DNA of 64,000 nucleotides from Maribacter dokdonensis DSW-8 (GTDB lineage Bacteria; Bacteroidota; Bacteroidia; Flavobacteriales; Flavobacteriaceae). Below are positions 54,164 through 63,046 of this stretch, piece after piece (within the stretch, counting starts at the first letter, position 1; each line of letters opens with the position of its first letter). A program made the translations under genes and the position numbers. The DNA lies in the NCBI RefSeq assembly GCF_001447995.1, contig NZ_LDPE01000001.1:1922001-1986000 (forward strand), written 5' to 3'. Below the pieces are notes generated by a model, which saw nothing but the letters and a program-made list of their open reading frames with translations, made no database searches and had not been told where the DNA came from.

Positions 54164-54721
54164 TTACTCGGTAATCCACTCGGTTTTTGCTTTAATAGAC
54201 CCCCGTTTACCCTCACTTAACTCTCCATCAAAATTGCCCATGTAGAAGAAACCTAAGCATTTTTCACCATCGGCTAAACTTAAAAACTCGCCCATGTGTT
54301 TTATAAGCCCTGGTGAGGACCAATAGGACCCAATGCCCATTTCCGTGCACTGCAACCACATATTCTGCACAGCCATAGCAACTGCTGCTATTTCTTCCCA
54401 TTCAGGTAAAGATTCTTTAGGATCTCTTTGCATGCAAATAGCAATAATAGCAGCTGCCTTTTTTGGGTTCTCCTGTAACTTTTTAATCTTGGATGTCTTT
54501 GGCTTTGGGTCTAACTCCTCATACTTTTTTGCCAAAAACGCCCCAAGTCTGTCCTTGGCATCACCCTGAATGACTTTAAATCGCCAAGGCTCTGTACATT
54601 TATGGTTTGGCGCCCAGTTTGCAGCTTCCAAAACCTTCTCTATATCCGCTTTCTTAATGGGCGTACCATTATATTGTACCGGAAATACCGATCGTCTCTT
54701 CTTTATTATATCTAATATCAT
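54164..54721 (-). CDS. nitroreductase-family FMN protein
   Basis: 185 residues from the ATG at 54721 (MILDIIKKRRSVFP); an extension to 54757 would add a poorly conserved start. FMN-binding RRSVFPVQY and ANWAPNHKCTEPWRF near the N-terminus, and GIGSYWSSPG in the C-terminal half. It reduces nitro- or quinone-type substrates using NAD(P)H; actual substrate unknown. It lies between DUF456 and the hut regulator. Confidence 0.9.
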   Translation of the reverse strand: MILDIIKKRRSVFPVQYNGTPIKKADIEKVLEAANWAPNHKCTEPWRFKVIQGDAKDRLGAFLAKKYEELDPKPKTSKIKKLQENPKKAAAIIAICMQRDPKESLPEWEEIAAVAMAVQNMWLQCTEMGIGSYWSSPGLIKHMGEFLSLADGEKCLGFFYMGNFDGELSEGKRGSIKAKTEWITE

Positions 54722-54853
54722 AATGTTCGTTATTTGTTTGTTCGCCAAGCGCAGCACGCTCTATTTTCTCTATTCTATTTTCTAATCTCTTTTATTAATC
54801 AAAGTAAAATTAAGATTTGAAAACCTCATTCTATGTTAGATTAGTATTAAAAC

Positions 54854-55741
54854 TTATCCTTCCAATAGCAACTCCATACAATTCTTAAGAACAGGATTGG
54901 TATGTTCCTTTTTCCAAATGACGGACAAATTAGCTCTTTGGGGTATCTCCTTCAACTCAATAAACTTTACCCGCATTTGAAAGCCATTTTGTAAAGATGT
55001 GGGCACAATAGCTATGCCCATATGATTCTCTACCAATTTAAATATGGTATGCGCGTGAACCGATTTATGAGAAATTTTTGGAGCAAATCCCGCATCTTTA
55101 CATATACTGATAATAGTATCATAATACAGCGGACTATAAGCCTGACTAAATAATATAAAATCTTCATTCGCAAATCGATTCATACCATCAAACTCCCTGG
55201 TCAACATAGGATATCTTTCTGGCAATACCAGAGAAAAAGTATCGGTAAATACCGTTTTCATTTCCAAAGTGTTGGGCACCCTACTCACACGGACAAAACC
55301 CATATCTAACTTATCCTTTAAAACCGCATCTACCTGGGCAAAATTAGAAAGCTCTTCTAAAGATGTTTTTACTTTAGGATATTTATCTTTTATCCGTAAA
55401 AGCATTTTTGGAATTACCTGTTGCATAGCAGATCCCAAAAAACCTATCCGTAACTCGCCACTATCACCATCTCCTACCAATTTCAACTGACGCTCTACTT
55501 TTTCCATGTGACTGAATATGTATTCAACCTCTTTTTTTAAATAGTGCCCCGCAGGTGTTAAACCCACTTTTTTCTTGTTTCTTTCAAACAATTGGGTCTC
55601 AAGAATTTCTTCCATTTGCTTTATTTGCCTGCTGAGACCGGGTTGGGAAATAAATAATTTTTCCGCGGCCTTTCTAAAGTGTAATTCTTGGGCTACCGCT
55701 AAGAAATACGTTAGGTGCCGCAATTCTATTTGATTACTCAT
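54854..55741 (-). CDS. LysR-family regulator, probably of the hut genes
   Basis: 295 residues. N-terminal helix-turn-helix (LRHLTYFLAVAQELHFRKAAEKLFISQPGLSRQIKQ) and substrate-binding domain (about 90-295). It is divergent from hutH over an 84-bp gap, the usual position of a LysR regulator facing its target. hut operons are more often controlled by HutC (GntR) or by CbrAB; the LysR position here suggests control by histidine or urocanate, which is inference. No single T-N11-A box stands out in the A/T-rich gap. Confidence 0.9.
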   Translation of the reverse strand: MSNQIELRHLTYFLAVAQELHFRKAAEKLFISQPGLSRQIKQMEEILETQLFERNKKKVGLTPAGHYLKKEVEYIFSHMEKVERQLKLVGDGDSGELRIGFLGSAMQQVIPKMLLRIKDKYPKVKTSLEELSNFAQVDAVLKDKLDMGFVRVSRVPNTLEMKTVFTDTFSLVLPERYPMLTREFDGMNRFANEDFILFSQAYSPLYYDTIISICKDAGFAPKISHKSVHAHTIFKLVENHMGIAIVPTSLQNGFQMRVKFIELKEIPQRANLSVIWKKEHTNPVLKNCMELLLEG

Positions 55742-55825
55742 AGTTATGAATTGATGATAAAATTGATATTACCAAGTATTAAAAATAGATATTAATTTTA
55801 ATAAAATTCTTGAAAAGCAAAAGCT

Positions 55826-57400
55826 ATGGGTAAACAGACCTTTAAATTAGGAGAAGATTGGCTTACGGCGGGCAAAGCCATGCAGATCGTAAACAATGAA
55901 TACGCGGTAACACTTTCCAGAACTACAGAACAAAAAATAGCCGATAGCTGGAAAATAGTTCAAAACATTGTAGATAAAGGTCTTCCAGTTTACGGTATAA
56001 ATACTGGCTTTGGCCCGCTCTGTACGACCAAAATATCAAAGTCCGAAACCAATATTCTACAGACCAACATACTTCAAAGTCATAGCGTTGGTGTTGGTGA
56101 ACCCGTAGACAATGACATCGCTAAACTAATGCTGATCCTTAAAGCCCAGTCACTGGCCAAGGGATATTCGGGCATAGCCATTGAAACCTTAAACCGTATA
56201 ATCTGGCACATTGAAAACAATGCCACACCTGTGGTCCCCTCCCAAGGATCTGTTGGTGCTTCTGGGGATCTAGCTCCGTTATCCCATTTATTTTTACCAT
56301 TAATTGGTTTAGGTAAAGTGCAATACCAAGGTGAAATAATTTCAACAGCATCACTTTTCAAAAAAACAGGGTTAGCCCCTATTGCCTTAGGACCAAAAGA
56401 AGGGTTGGCACTTATAAACGGTACTCAATTTATAGCGGCACATGCCGTAAAAGTGGTAGTACAATTACATGCTATTTTAGCTCAGGCAGATGTTATTGGC
56501 GCTATGATGATAGAAGGTCTACAAGGGTCAGTAAAACCATTTTACAATGAACTACATGCGCTACGCCCATTTAAAGGAAATGTTCATGTTGCAAAAAGAG
56601 TTAAAAAATTACTGAAGGGTTCAGAAATTATGGAAGCCCATGTAGATTGCGAAAAAGTACAAGACCCCTACTCTATTCGCTGTATACCACAAGTTCACGG
56701 TGCCTCAAGAACAGCATGGTTACATCTAAAAGAATTATTGGAAGTAGAATTAAATTCGGTTACGGACAACCCTGTTATCATCAATGAAGAATTGACCATA
56801 AGCGGTGGTAATTTTCATGGTCAGCCTCTAGCAATGGCATTGGATTATGCATGTTTGGCCGCATCGGAAATCGGTAATATTTCAGACCGTCGAATTTATC
56901 TTTCACTGGAAGGAAATAGTCCCGGTGTACCCAAATTGCTCATGAACGATACAGGTATCAATTCCGGATATATGATCTTACAATACACCACTGCGGCTTT
57001 GGCAAGTGAAAACAAAGGACTATGTTTTCCGTCGAGCGCGGATAGTATTCCTACTTCACTTGGTCAAGAAGACCATGTTAGTATGGGCTCCATTGGCGGT
57101 AGAAAAGCATTGCAGGTAATTGGCAATGTTGAAAAAATATTGGCTATTGAGTTGTTGACAGCCGCCCAAGCTTTTGAATTTAGAAAACCATTGAAATCGG
57201 GTATTTATTTAGAAGAGGTTCATAATGCCGTTCGTGAGCGTGTTGCCTTTGCCAGTAAAGACCGTGTATTTGCAGATGATATTGAAAAGGGTATTGCAAT
57301 GATCAAGGATCGGACAATACTAAACGTTATAGACCGCGTACAAGCAGAACATAACATATCTTTAAAAACAAAACACTCAGAAGAGTTCGAAAATTACTAG
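55826..57400 (+). CDS. hutH: histidine ammonia-lyase
   Basis: 524 residues. The MIO prosthetic group forms from Ala145-Ser146-Gly147 in GSVGASGDLAPLSH; Tyr56 (YGINTGFGPL) and QDPYSIRCIPQVHGA region are also as in HAL. Converts L-histidine to trans-urocanate and ammonia; cytosolic. First gene of the hut operon: hutI starts 5 bp after its stop. A tyrosine- or phenylalanine-lyase is less likely given the context. Confidence 0.96.
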   Translation: MGKQTFKLGEDWLTAGKAMQIVNNEYAVTLSRTTEQKIADSWKIVQNIVDKGLPVYGINTGFGPLCTTKISKSETNILQTNILQSHSVGVGEPVDNDIAKLMLILKAQSLAKGYSGIAIETLNRIIWHIENNATPVVPSQGSVGASGDLAPLSHLFLPLIGLGKVQYQGEIISTASLFKKTGLAPIALGPKEGLALINGTQFIAAHAVKVVVQLHAILAQADVIGAMMIEGLQGSVKPFYNELHALRPFKGNVHVAKRVKKLLKGSEIMEAHVDCEKVQDPYSIRCIPQVHGASRTAWLHLKELLEVELNSVTDNPVIINEELTISGGNFHGQPLAMALDYACLAASEIGNISDRRIYLSLEGNSPGVPKLLMNDTGINSGYMILQYTTAALASENKGLCFPSSADSIPTSLGQEDHVSMGSIGGRKALQVIGNVEKILAIELLTAAQAFEFRKPLKSGIYLEEVHNAVRERVAFASKDRVFADDIEKGIAMIKDRTILNVIDRVQAEHNISLKTKHSEEFENY

Positions 57401-57404
57401 TTGC

Positions 57405-58652
57405 ATGACACAGAGAACACTCATAGGTCCGTTTAAACAGATTATTCCCATGACGGGGCTAAAACTAAAAGGCGCCATTTTAGACAATGAACTAAACGTC
57501 ATTGATGATGGCGGTATGGTAATAGAAAATGAACAGATTTTGGCAATAGGCAATTTTGAAGATTTAAAATTGAAATTCCCAGAAATAGCTATTCACCAAC
57601 TAAAAGGAAATCATGTTTGCTTACCCGGTTTTATAGATGCTCATACCCACATCTGCTTTGGCGGATCACGCGCTAAAGATTATGCCATGCGAAATGCCGG
57701 AAAATCATACTTAGAAATTGCTCATGCAGGTGGTGGTATTTGGGATACCGTTACCCAAACCAGAAAAGCGAGTATAAAAGAATTGACCAAAAACACCATA
57801 AAAAGAGCCAATAGACATCTTAAAAATGGCACAACAACTATAGAGGTCAAAAGTGGCTACGGAATAACAGTAGATGAGGAACTGAAAATGCTCCGCGCTA
57901 TTAAAGAAGCCGATAAAGTGGCATTGCCTGAATTGATAACTACATGTCTTGCCGCACATATGTTACCCAAAGATTTTGAGGGAACCGAAACAGCGTACTT
58001 AAAAATGATCAGCGAAGAGTTATTCCCAGTTCTCAAAAAAGAAAATCTAACAAATAGAATTGACGCTTTTATAGAACAGAGCGCTTTTTCTTCGGAAGAT
58101 ATAAAAGCATATTTCTTGAAAGCGAACGACCTGAATTTTGACATCACCGTACATGCAGACCAGTTTTCAACAAGTGGAAGCAAGGTAGCGGTAGATTATA
58201 ATGCTATTAGCGCGGATCATCTTGAAGCTAGTACGGACAACGAAATTGATCTTTTGGCAAACAGTGATGTCATAGCCGTAGCCTTACCAGGTGCTTCAAT
58301 AGGACTTGGGTGCAATTTTACGCCCGCAAGAAAATTATTAGATGCCGGTGCAGCACTCGCCATAGCCAGTGACCACAACCCAGGTTCTGCCCCCATGGGC
58401 GATTTATTGACTCAAGCCAGTATATTGGGAACTTTTGAAAAATTGACCAATGCCGAAGTCTTGGCAGGAATCACTTTTAGAGCCGCAGCCGCTTTAAAAT
58501 TAGAAGACCGCGGTAAATTGGAAGTGGGACATTTAGCTGACCTGGCCGTTTTTCACTCAGATAATTATCAAGATATTCTTTATAACCAAGGAAATTTAAA
58601 GCCCTGTATGATATGGAAAAATGGGGTGTTGGTTTTTGATAGGCATAAGTAG
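57405..58652 (+). CDS. hutI: imidazolonepropionase
   Basis: 415 residues, amidohydrolase superfamily. Metal site His-x-His in PGFIDAHTHICFGGSR (about 77-79), His in HADQFSTSGS and Asp in ASDHNPGSAP. Hydrolyses 4-imidazolone-5-propionate to N-formimidoyl-L-glutamate, third step in histidine degradation. Starts 4 bp after hutH; a (TTGTTGG)7 tract follows its stop. Confidence 0.96.
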   Translation: MTQRTLIGPFKQIIPMTGLKLKGAILDNELNVIDDGGMVIENEQILAIGNFEDLKLKFPEIAIHQLKGNHVCLPGFIDAHTHICFGGSRAKDYAMRNAGKSYLEIAHAGGGIWDTVTQTRKASIKELTKNTIKRANRHLKNGTTTIEVKSGYGITVDEELKMLRAIKEADKVALPELITTCLAAHMLPKDFEGTETAYLKMISEELFPVLKKENLTNRIDAFIEQSAFSSEDIKAYFLKANDLNFDITVHADQFSTSGSKVAVDYNAISADHLEASTDNEIDLLANSDVIAVALPGASIGLGCNFTPARKLLDAGAALAIASDHNPGSAPMGDLLTQASILGTFEKLTNAEVLAGITFRAAAALKLEDRGKLEVGHLADLAVFHSDNYQDILYNQGNLKPCMIWKNGVLVFDRHK

Positions 58653-58701
58653 TTGTTGGTTGTTGGTTGTTGGTTGTTGGTTGTTGGTTGTTGGTTGTTG
58701 G
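58653..58701 (+). repeat. (TTGTTGG)x7 heptamer tract
   Basis: Seven exact tandem copies of TTGTTGG immediately after the hutI stop codon (TAG at 58650-58652), within the 99-bp gap before hutU. Non-coding here, so slippage would alter only the hutI-hutU spacing. Confidence 0.97.
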
Positions 58702-58751
58702 AAAATAAACTTCTATATCCAAAATCAAATTAATTTATTTAAAAATTAAAA

Positions 58752-60752
58752 ATGGATTTTAAAGAACAGATTCAAATAGGAATACCTACAGAATTACCTC
58801 CAAGAAAGGAGCGTTCTTCAACGGTAAGCCATGCTCCTAACCGAAAGCAAATACTCTCAAAAGAAGAGAAAAAATTGGCGATCAGAAATGCGCTACGCTA
58901 TTTTCCGGCAGACTGGCATGCCGTTCTCGCACCTGAATTTGCAGAAGAATTGCAAAAATATGGTAGAATATACATGTATCGTTTTCAGCCAGATTATGAT
59001 ATGCATGCAAGAGCTATTTCAGCATATCCGGCACGGATTAGTCATGCTGCAGCGATCATGTTAATGATCCAGAATAATTTAGATCCAGCGGTAGCCCAGC
59101 ATCCACAAGAACTCATTACCTATGGTGGCAATGGTGCCGTTTTTCAGAATTGGGCACAATACCTGTTGACCATGCAGTACTTATCTGAAATGACCAATGA
59201 GCAAACCTTGCATATCTATTCTGGTCATCCTATGGGTTTGTTTCCTTCATCAGCAGATGCCCCAAGAGTTGTCGTTACCAACGGAATGATGATTCCCAAT
59301 TACTCTAAACAAGACGATTGGGAAAAATACAATGCGCTTGGTGTAACCCAATATGGTCAAATGACCGCGGGTTCATATATGTACATTGGTCCGCAAGGCA
59401 TAGTGCACGGCACCGCAATTACCGTAATGAATGCATTTAGAAAAGTACTGAAGGTGGATGAAAATACCAACGGAAAAATATTCTTAACTGCAGGTTTAGG
59501 CGGAATGAGCGGCGCACAACCAAAAGCCGGCAACATTGCCGGATGCATCACCATTTGTGCAGAAGTGAATGCACTTGCAGCAAAGAAAAGACACGAACAA
59601 GGCTGGGTAGACGAATTAATAGACAACCTTGATGATTTAGTAGAAAGAACCAAAGAAGCCAAGAATAAACAAGAAATAGTATCATTGGCTTTTATTGGCA
59701 ATGTTGTAGACGTATGGGAACGTTTTTTTGCAGAAGAATTATTCATTCACCTAGGATCTGACCAAACCTCTTTACATAACCCATGGGCAGGAGGGTACTA
59801 CCCAGTTGGGTTAACTTTTGAGGCGTCTAACGAAATGATGAATAAGCAACCTGAGGTATTTAAAACGAAAGTGCAAGATTCGCTACGTAGACATGCCAAT
59901 GCTATAAACCTACACACCAAAAAAGGCACTTACTTTTTTGATTATGGAAATGCCTTTTTACTCGAAGCCTCAAGAGCAGGTGCAGAAGTAATGGCAGAGA
60001 ACAATATAGATTTTAAGTATCCGTCATACGTACAGGATATATTAGGACCCATGTGTTTTGATTATGGTTTTGGACCGTTCAGATGGGTTTGCTCCTCTGG
60101 TACATTGGAAGACTTAAGAAAAACAGATACCATTGCCTTACAAGTGCTAAAAGAGATTAAAAAAGACGCTCCATCAGAAATACAACAACAATTAGAAGAT
60201 AATATTAAATGGATTTCTGAAGCAGAGCAAAACCGGTTAGTGGTAGGTTCCAAAGCTCGAATTTTATATGCCGATGCCGAAGGAAGGGCAAAAATAGCCT
60301 TGGCTTTTAACGAAGCAATTGAAAATGGAGAATTAAGTGCTCCGGTAATTTTAGGACGCGACCATCATGATGTAAGCGGCACCGATTCTCCATACCGAGA
60401 AACTAGTAATATTTACGACGGCAGTAAATTCACAGCAGATATGGCCATACACAATGTCATTGGCGATAGCTTTAGAGGTGCAACCTGGGTATCTATACAC
60501 AACGGTGGTGGCGTAGGCTGGGGCGAAGTCACCAACGGCGGATTCGGTATGGTACTAGATGGCTCTACAGATGCAGAGCGCAAATTGAAAAACATGTTGT
60601 TTTATGATGTCAACAATGGTATTGCAAGACGAAGCTGGGCAAGAAACAAAGAAGCAATGTTTGCATTACAACGAGAAATGGAAAGAACGAAATTATTTAA
60701 AGTAACATTCCCTACCTTAGTAAAAGACCAACTTATTGATAAATTATTCTAA
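58752..60752 (+). CDS. hutU: urocanate hydratase
   Basis: 666 residues, the longer form (the proteobacterial enzyme is about 555). NAD-binding and active-site motifs are present: GLGGMSGAQPKAGNIAG (about 245-262), VDVWERFF, HLGSDQTSLHNPWAGGYYPVG and GRDHHDVSGTDSPYRET. Converts urocanate to imidazolonepropionate using tightly bound NAD+ as electrophile; second pathway step. Third gene in the operon, 99 bp after hutI and 6 bp before hutG. Confidence 0.96.
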   Translation: MDFKEQIQIGIPTELPPRKERSSTVSHAPNRKQILSKEEKKLAIRNALRYFPADWHAVLAPEFAEELQKYGRIYMYRFQPDYDMHARAISAYPARISHAAAIMLMIQNNLDPAVAQHPQELITYGGNGAVFQNWAQYLLTMQYLSEMTNEQTLHIYSGHPMGLFPSSADAPRVVVTNGMMIPNYSKQDDWEKYNALGVTQYGQMTAGSYMYIGPQGIVHGTAITVMNAFRKVLKVDENTNGKIFLTAGLGGMSGAQPKAGNIAGCITICAEVNALAAKKRHEQGWVDELIDNLDDLVERTKEAKNKQEIVSLAFIGNVVDVWERFFAEELFIHLGSDQTSLHNPWAGGYYPVGLTFEASNEMMNKQPEVFKTKVQDSLRRHANAINLHTKKGTYFFDYGNAFLLEASRAGAEVMAENNIDFKYPSYVQDILGPMCFDYGFGPFRWVCSSGTLEDLRKTDTIALQVLKEIKKDAPSEIQQQLEDNIKWISEAEQNRLVVGSKARILYADAEGRAKIALAFNEAIENGELSAPVILGRDHHDVSGTDSPYRETSNIYDGSKFTADMAIHNVIGDSFRGATWVSIHNGGGVGWGEVTNGGFGMVLDGSTDAERKLKNMLFYDVNNGIARRSWARNKEAMFALQREMERTKLFKVTFPTLVKDQLIDKLF

Positions 60753-60758
60753 CAATAT

Positions 60759-61715
60759 ATGTCACATTATACTATAGCAAATAAAGAAAATTGGTTTGGT
60801 CGAGTATCTGGTGAAGAACTCTATTTACATGAGAAAATTAGATTCTCAAGTATAAAAGATCCTATCATTACACCAGAGCACAAAACCATTGCCATACTAG
60901 GTTATAGTAGTGATGAAGGTGTTAAACGTAATTTAGGAAGAATTGGTGCTGCATTTGGACCCAACGCTATTCGGAAACAGTTGGGTAAAATGACCAATCA
61001 TTTAAAAGAAAACTCACAATTATTAGATTTTGGAAATTTAGAATGTGAAGAGGATGACCTTGAGGCTTTACAAGAAGATTTATCCAATACGATCACCTCT
61101 TTACTTGATAAAGGTGCTAAACCAATAGTACTTGGTGGCAGCCATGATCTTGCCTATGGCCATTACAACGGACTAGAAAAATATCTAAAGCCAGATAAGA
61201 AATTAGGTATTATCAATTTTGATGCACATTTTGATTTGAGAGCCAACACTGACGGTAACAATTCTGGCACTCCATTCTATCAAATTGCGATAGAGCAAGA
61301 GGCTAAGAACGAATCTATAAAATATATGGCCTTAGGTATTCGAAAAGATGCAAATACCAGAGTCCTTTTTGATTTTGCAGAATCGCGCAATGTCAACTAT
61401 CTACTTCAAGAGCATTTTAACATTAATTATTTAGAACATGTTCAACTAAGGCTTATTCAGTTCATGGAGGATGTAGATTATATCTATACTACCATTGATC
61501 TTGATGGATTCTCTTCTGCCTATGCACCAGGTGTAAGCGCGGCATCACCTATGGGCTTTTCTCCAGACATTGTGCTAGAAAGCTTAAAGTTGATTATTGA
61601 ATCTGGCAAACTATTGGGATTGGATGTTGTAGAGCTAAACCCCAATTACGATATAGACGACCAAACTGCAAAACTTGCTGCGTCTTTAGTACACTATGTT
61701 ATTCATAAAATTTAG
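60759..61715 (+). CDS. hutG: formimidoylglutamase (arginase family)
   Basis: 318 residues, Mn-dependent ureohydrolase fold: GGSHDLAYGHYNG (about 127), INFDAHFDLRAN (about 150), TTIDLDGFSSAYAPGVSA (about 245) give the metal-ligating His and Asp residues. Splits N-formimidoyl-L-glutamate to glutamate and formamide, completing hut degradation without a HutF/deiminase branch. Last gene in the operon. Confidence 0.94.
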   Translation: MSHYTIANKENWFGRVSGEELYLHEKIRFSSIKDPIITPEHKTIAILGYSSDEGVKRNLGRIGAAFGPNAIRKQLGKMTNHLKENSQLLDFGNLECEEDDLEALQEDLSNTITSLLDKGAKPIVLGGSHDLAYGHYNGLEKYLKPDKKLGIINFDAHFDLRANTDGNNSGTPFYQIAIEQEAKNESIKYMALGIRKDANTRVLFDFAESRNVNYLLQEHFNINYLEHVQLRLIQFMEDVDYIYTTIDLDGFSSAYAPGVSAASPMGFSPDIVLESLKLIIESGKLLGLDVVELNPNYDIDDQTAKLAASLVHYVIHKI

Positions 61716-61721
61716 GATAAA

Positions 61722-61820
61722 AACAAAAAAAGCCTCCCTTAATGGAAAGCCTTTCATTGGGTTCTATCGGTTAAATCCGATAAACACAATTGCCTCAAAT
61801 ATTCTTTGAGACACAACACA
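61722..61820 (-). ncRNA. possible small RNA with two hairpins and a terminator
   Basis: Read on the minus strand from about 61820: hairpin CTCAAA...TTTGAG (61794-61810), hairpin TATCGG-ATTTAA-CCGATA (61765-61782), then a G-U-containing terminator stem AAAGGCTTTCC / GGGAGGCTTT with a T-run (61722-61754). A -7-like TACCTTTA (one base off TAnnTTTG) lies at 61827-61834. It could instead be the 3' UTR of the gene starting at 62254. I cannot assign a known RNA family. Confidence 0.4.
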
Positions 61821-61900
61821 ACGCCGTAAAGGTAATAAAGCTTTTTAAATAAAAATAACGGTCTGTACAATTCTTGTAAAAACTAAGATCTATACACCTA

Positions 61901-62254
61901 TTATTGATCTTCATCACCCTTAAAAAGCTTATAAATATATTGCTTCTCTTTCAAGGTAAATTGTTTGTTCTCAAACCAGTCATGCACCTTGATCTTTTCA
62001 TTTTCTATCTGGGCATTTCTAATGGCTTTTAAAGACACAATGTGCCAATGAGTACCCTTGTTACGAGAAACGGAATACCCAACATCTTCCATAATATAAG
62101 ACTGTTTAGGTCTATTTATTAATCGGACTCCGTTTTTTAGAACGGCTAATGTTTCTGTTAATCGTACAACTTCAGAAAAAGAATATCTGGCAAAATCGTT
62201 GAAACCATTCTGTTCTACATTATATAATTTATCTCCAATTTTAAGGGTATCCAT
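61901..62254 (-). CDS. conserved hypothetical protein (117 aa)
   Basis: 117 residues, basic and soluble, with a beta-rich N-terminal half (LKIGDKLYNVEQNG...VRLINRPKQSYIMEDVGYSV) and a helical charged end (FTLKEKQYIYKLFKGDEDQ). No recognised domain. Single gene; its transcript probably runs to the terminator at 61722-61754. Confidence 0.6.
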   Translation of the reverse strand: MDTLKIGDKLYNVEQNGFNDFARYSFSEVVRLTETLAVLKNGVRLINRPKQSYIMEDVGYSVSRNKGTHWHIVSLKAIRNAQIENEKIKVHDWFENKQFTLKEKQYIYKLFKGDEDQ

Positions 62255-62359
62255 AACTTAAAAAAGGTGCAAATTTAAAATACCTGTTAGGGTAATGGAA
62301 TAATTAACGAGTATAGTTATCCACAAAATAAATGAATAAAAAACATAACCAAGTAAATG

Positions 62360-62818
62360 TTACGCCATACCCTTCATGGTCAACAGGGTAGTTGCCCAAA
62401 CGATAACCGAAGATAAAAAGATGCCTATGGTATTCGCTAAAAAAGCTTTCTTTCTTTCAATTTTAAATAAGTAACTAGCAATGCTGCCTGCATAAACACC
62501 TGTACCCGGTACTGGTAGCATTACAAAGAATATAAGTCCGTAAAACCCATACTTTTTAATTTTATCACCAGATCCCGTTTTTGCCCGTCTTGCCACAAAC
62601 AACGCATTCTTTTTATAGAAATGCCATCTTAATAAATATCGATTAACGGTATTTAAAAAAAACATCATGATAGGAAATACCAGAACATTCGCTAAAAAAC
62701 AAACTGCCAATACCACGTAAATATTTACTCCATGAAGTAGACCATAGGGTATACCAACTTTAGCCTCTCCTAAAGGGGAGATACTCCAAAGTGCTGCTAT
62801 AAGTATATCTTTCAACAA
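62360..62818 (-). CDS. small multidrug-export-like membrane protein (PF06695 type)
   Basis: About 150 residues if started at TTG 62816-62818; the frame opens at 62902, but a perfect -7 element TAATTTTG (62840-62847, minus strand) lies inside that longer version. Three to four helices; family motif SPLGEAKVGIPYGLLHGVN near the start and FVMLPVPGTGVYAGSIASYL in the second half. Called small multidrug export protein, though transport is not proven. No in-frame ATG near either start. Confidence 0.75.
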   Translation of the reverse strand: MLKDILIAALWSISPLGEAKVGIPYGLLHGVNIYVVLAVCFLANVLVFPIMMFFLNTVNRYLLRWHFYKKNALFVARRAKTGSGDKIKKYGFYGLIFFVMLPVPGTGVYAGSIASYLFKIERKKAFLANTIGIFLSSVIVWATTLLTMKGMA

Positions 62819-63046
62819 AACGTTCTTTTTAAGCGAATGCAAAATTACGTTGTTCTTGAAAAATTGTTTGCCATTTATATCATAAATGTTATCAATTACC
62901 AATTTATATAGATAAACTACTTAAGTTGAAAAATTGTTAGCGCTTAAAATCATGTATTCTCAAATTATCCAATCATGATAACCTAGCAACATCATTTATT
63001 TGGTATTTTTAATAGCTAACAACAACTAATATCAACACAAAACAAC

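Noticed and set aside
58653..58701. Phase-variable frame switching of hutU by the heptamer tract
   Set aside because: The tract lies between the hutI stop and the hutU ATG, outside coding sequence, so changes cannot shift the frame.
58477..58728. Minus-strand frame reading PTTNNQQ repeats
   Set aside because: It is a translation of the TTGTTGG heptamer tract and the end of hutI in the wrong strand; no start or promoter evidence.
61765..61782. tRNA remnant after hutG
   Set aside because: The TATCGG/CCGATA hairpin lacks any clover-leaf arrangement or T-loop; better seen as part of a small RNA or UTR.
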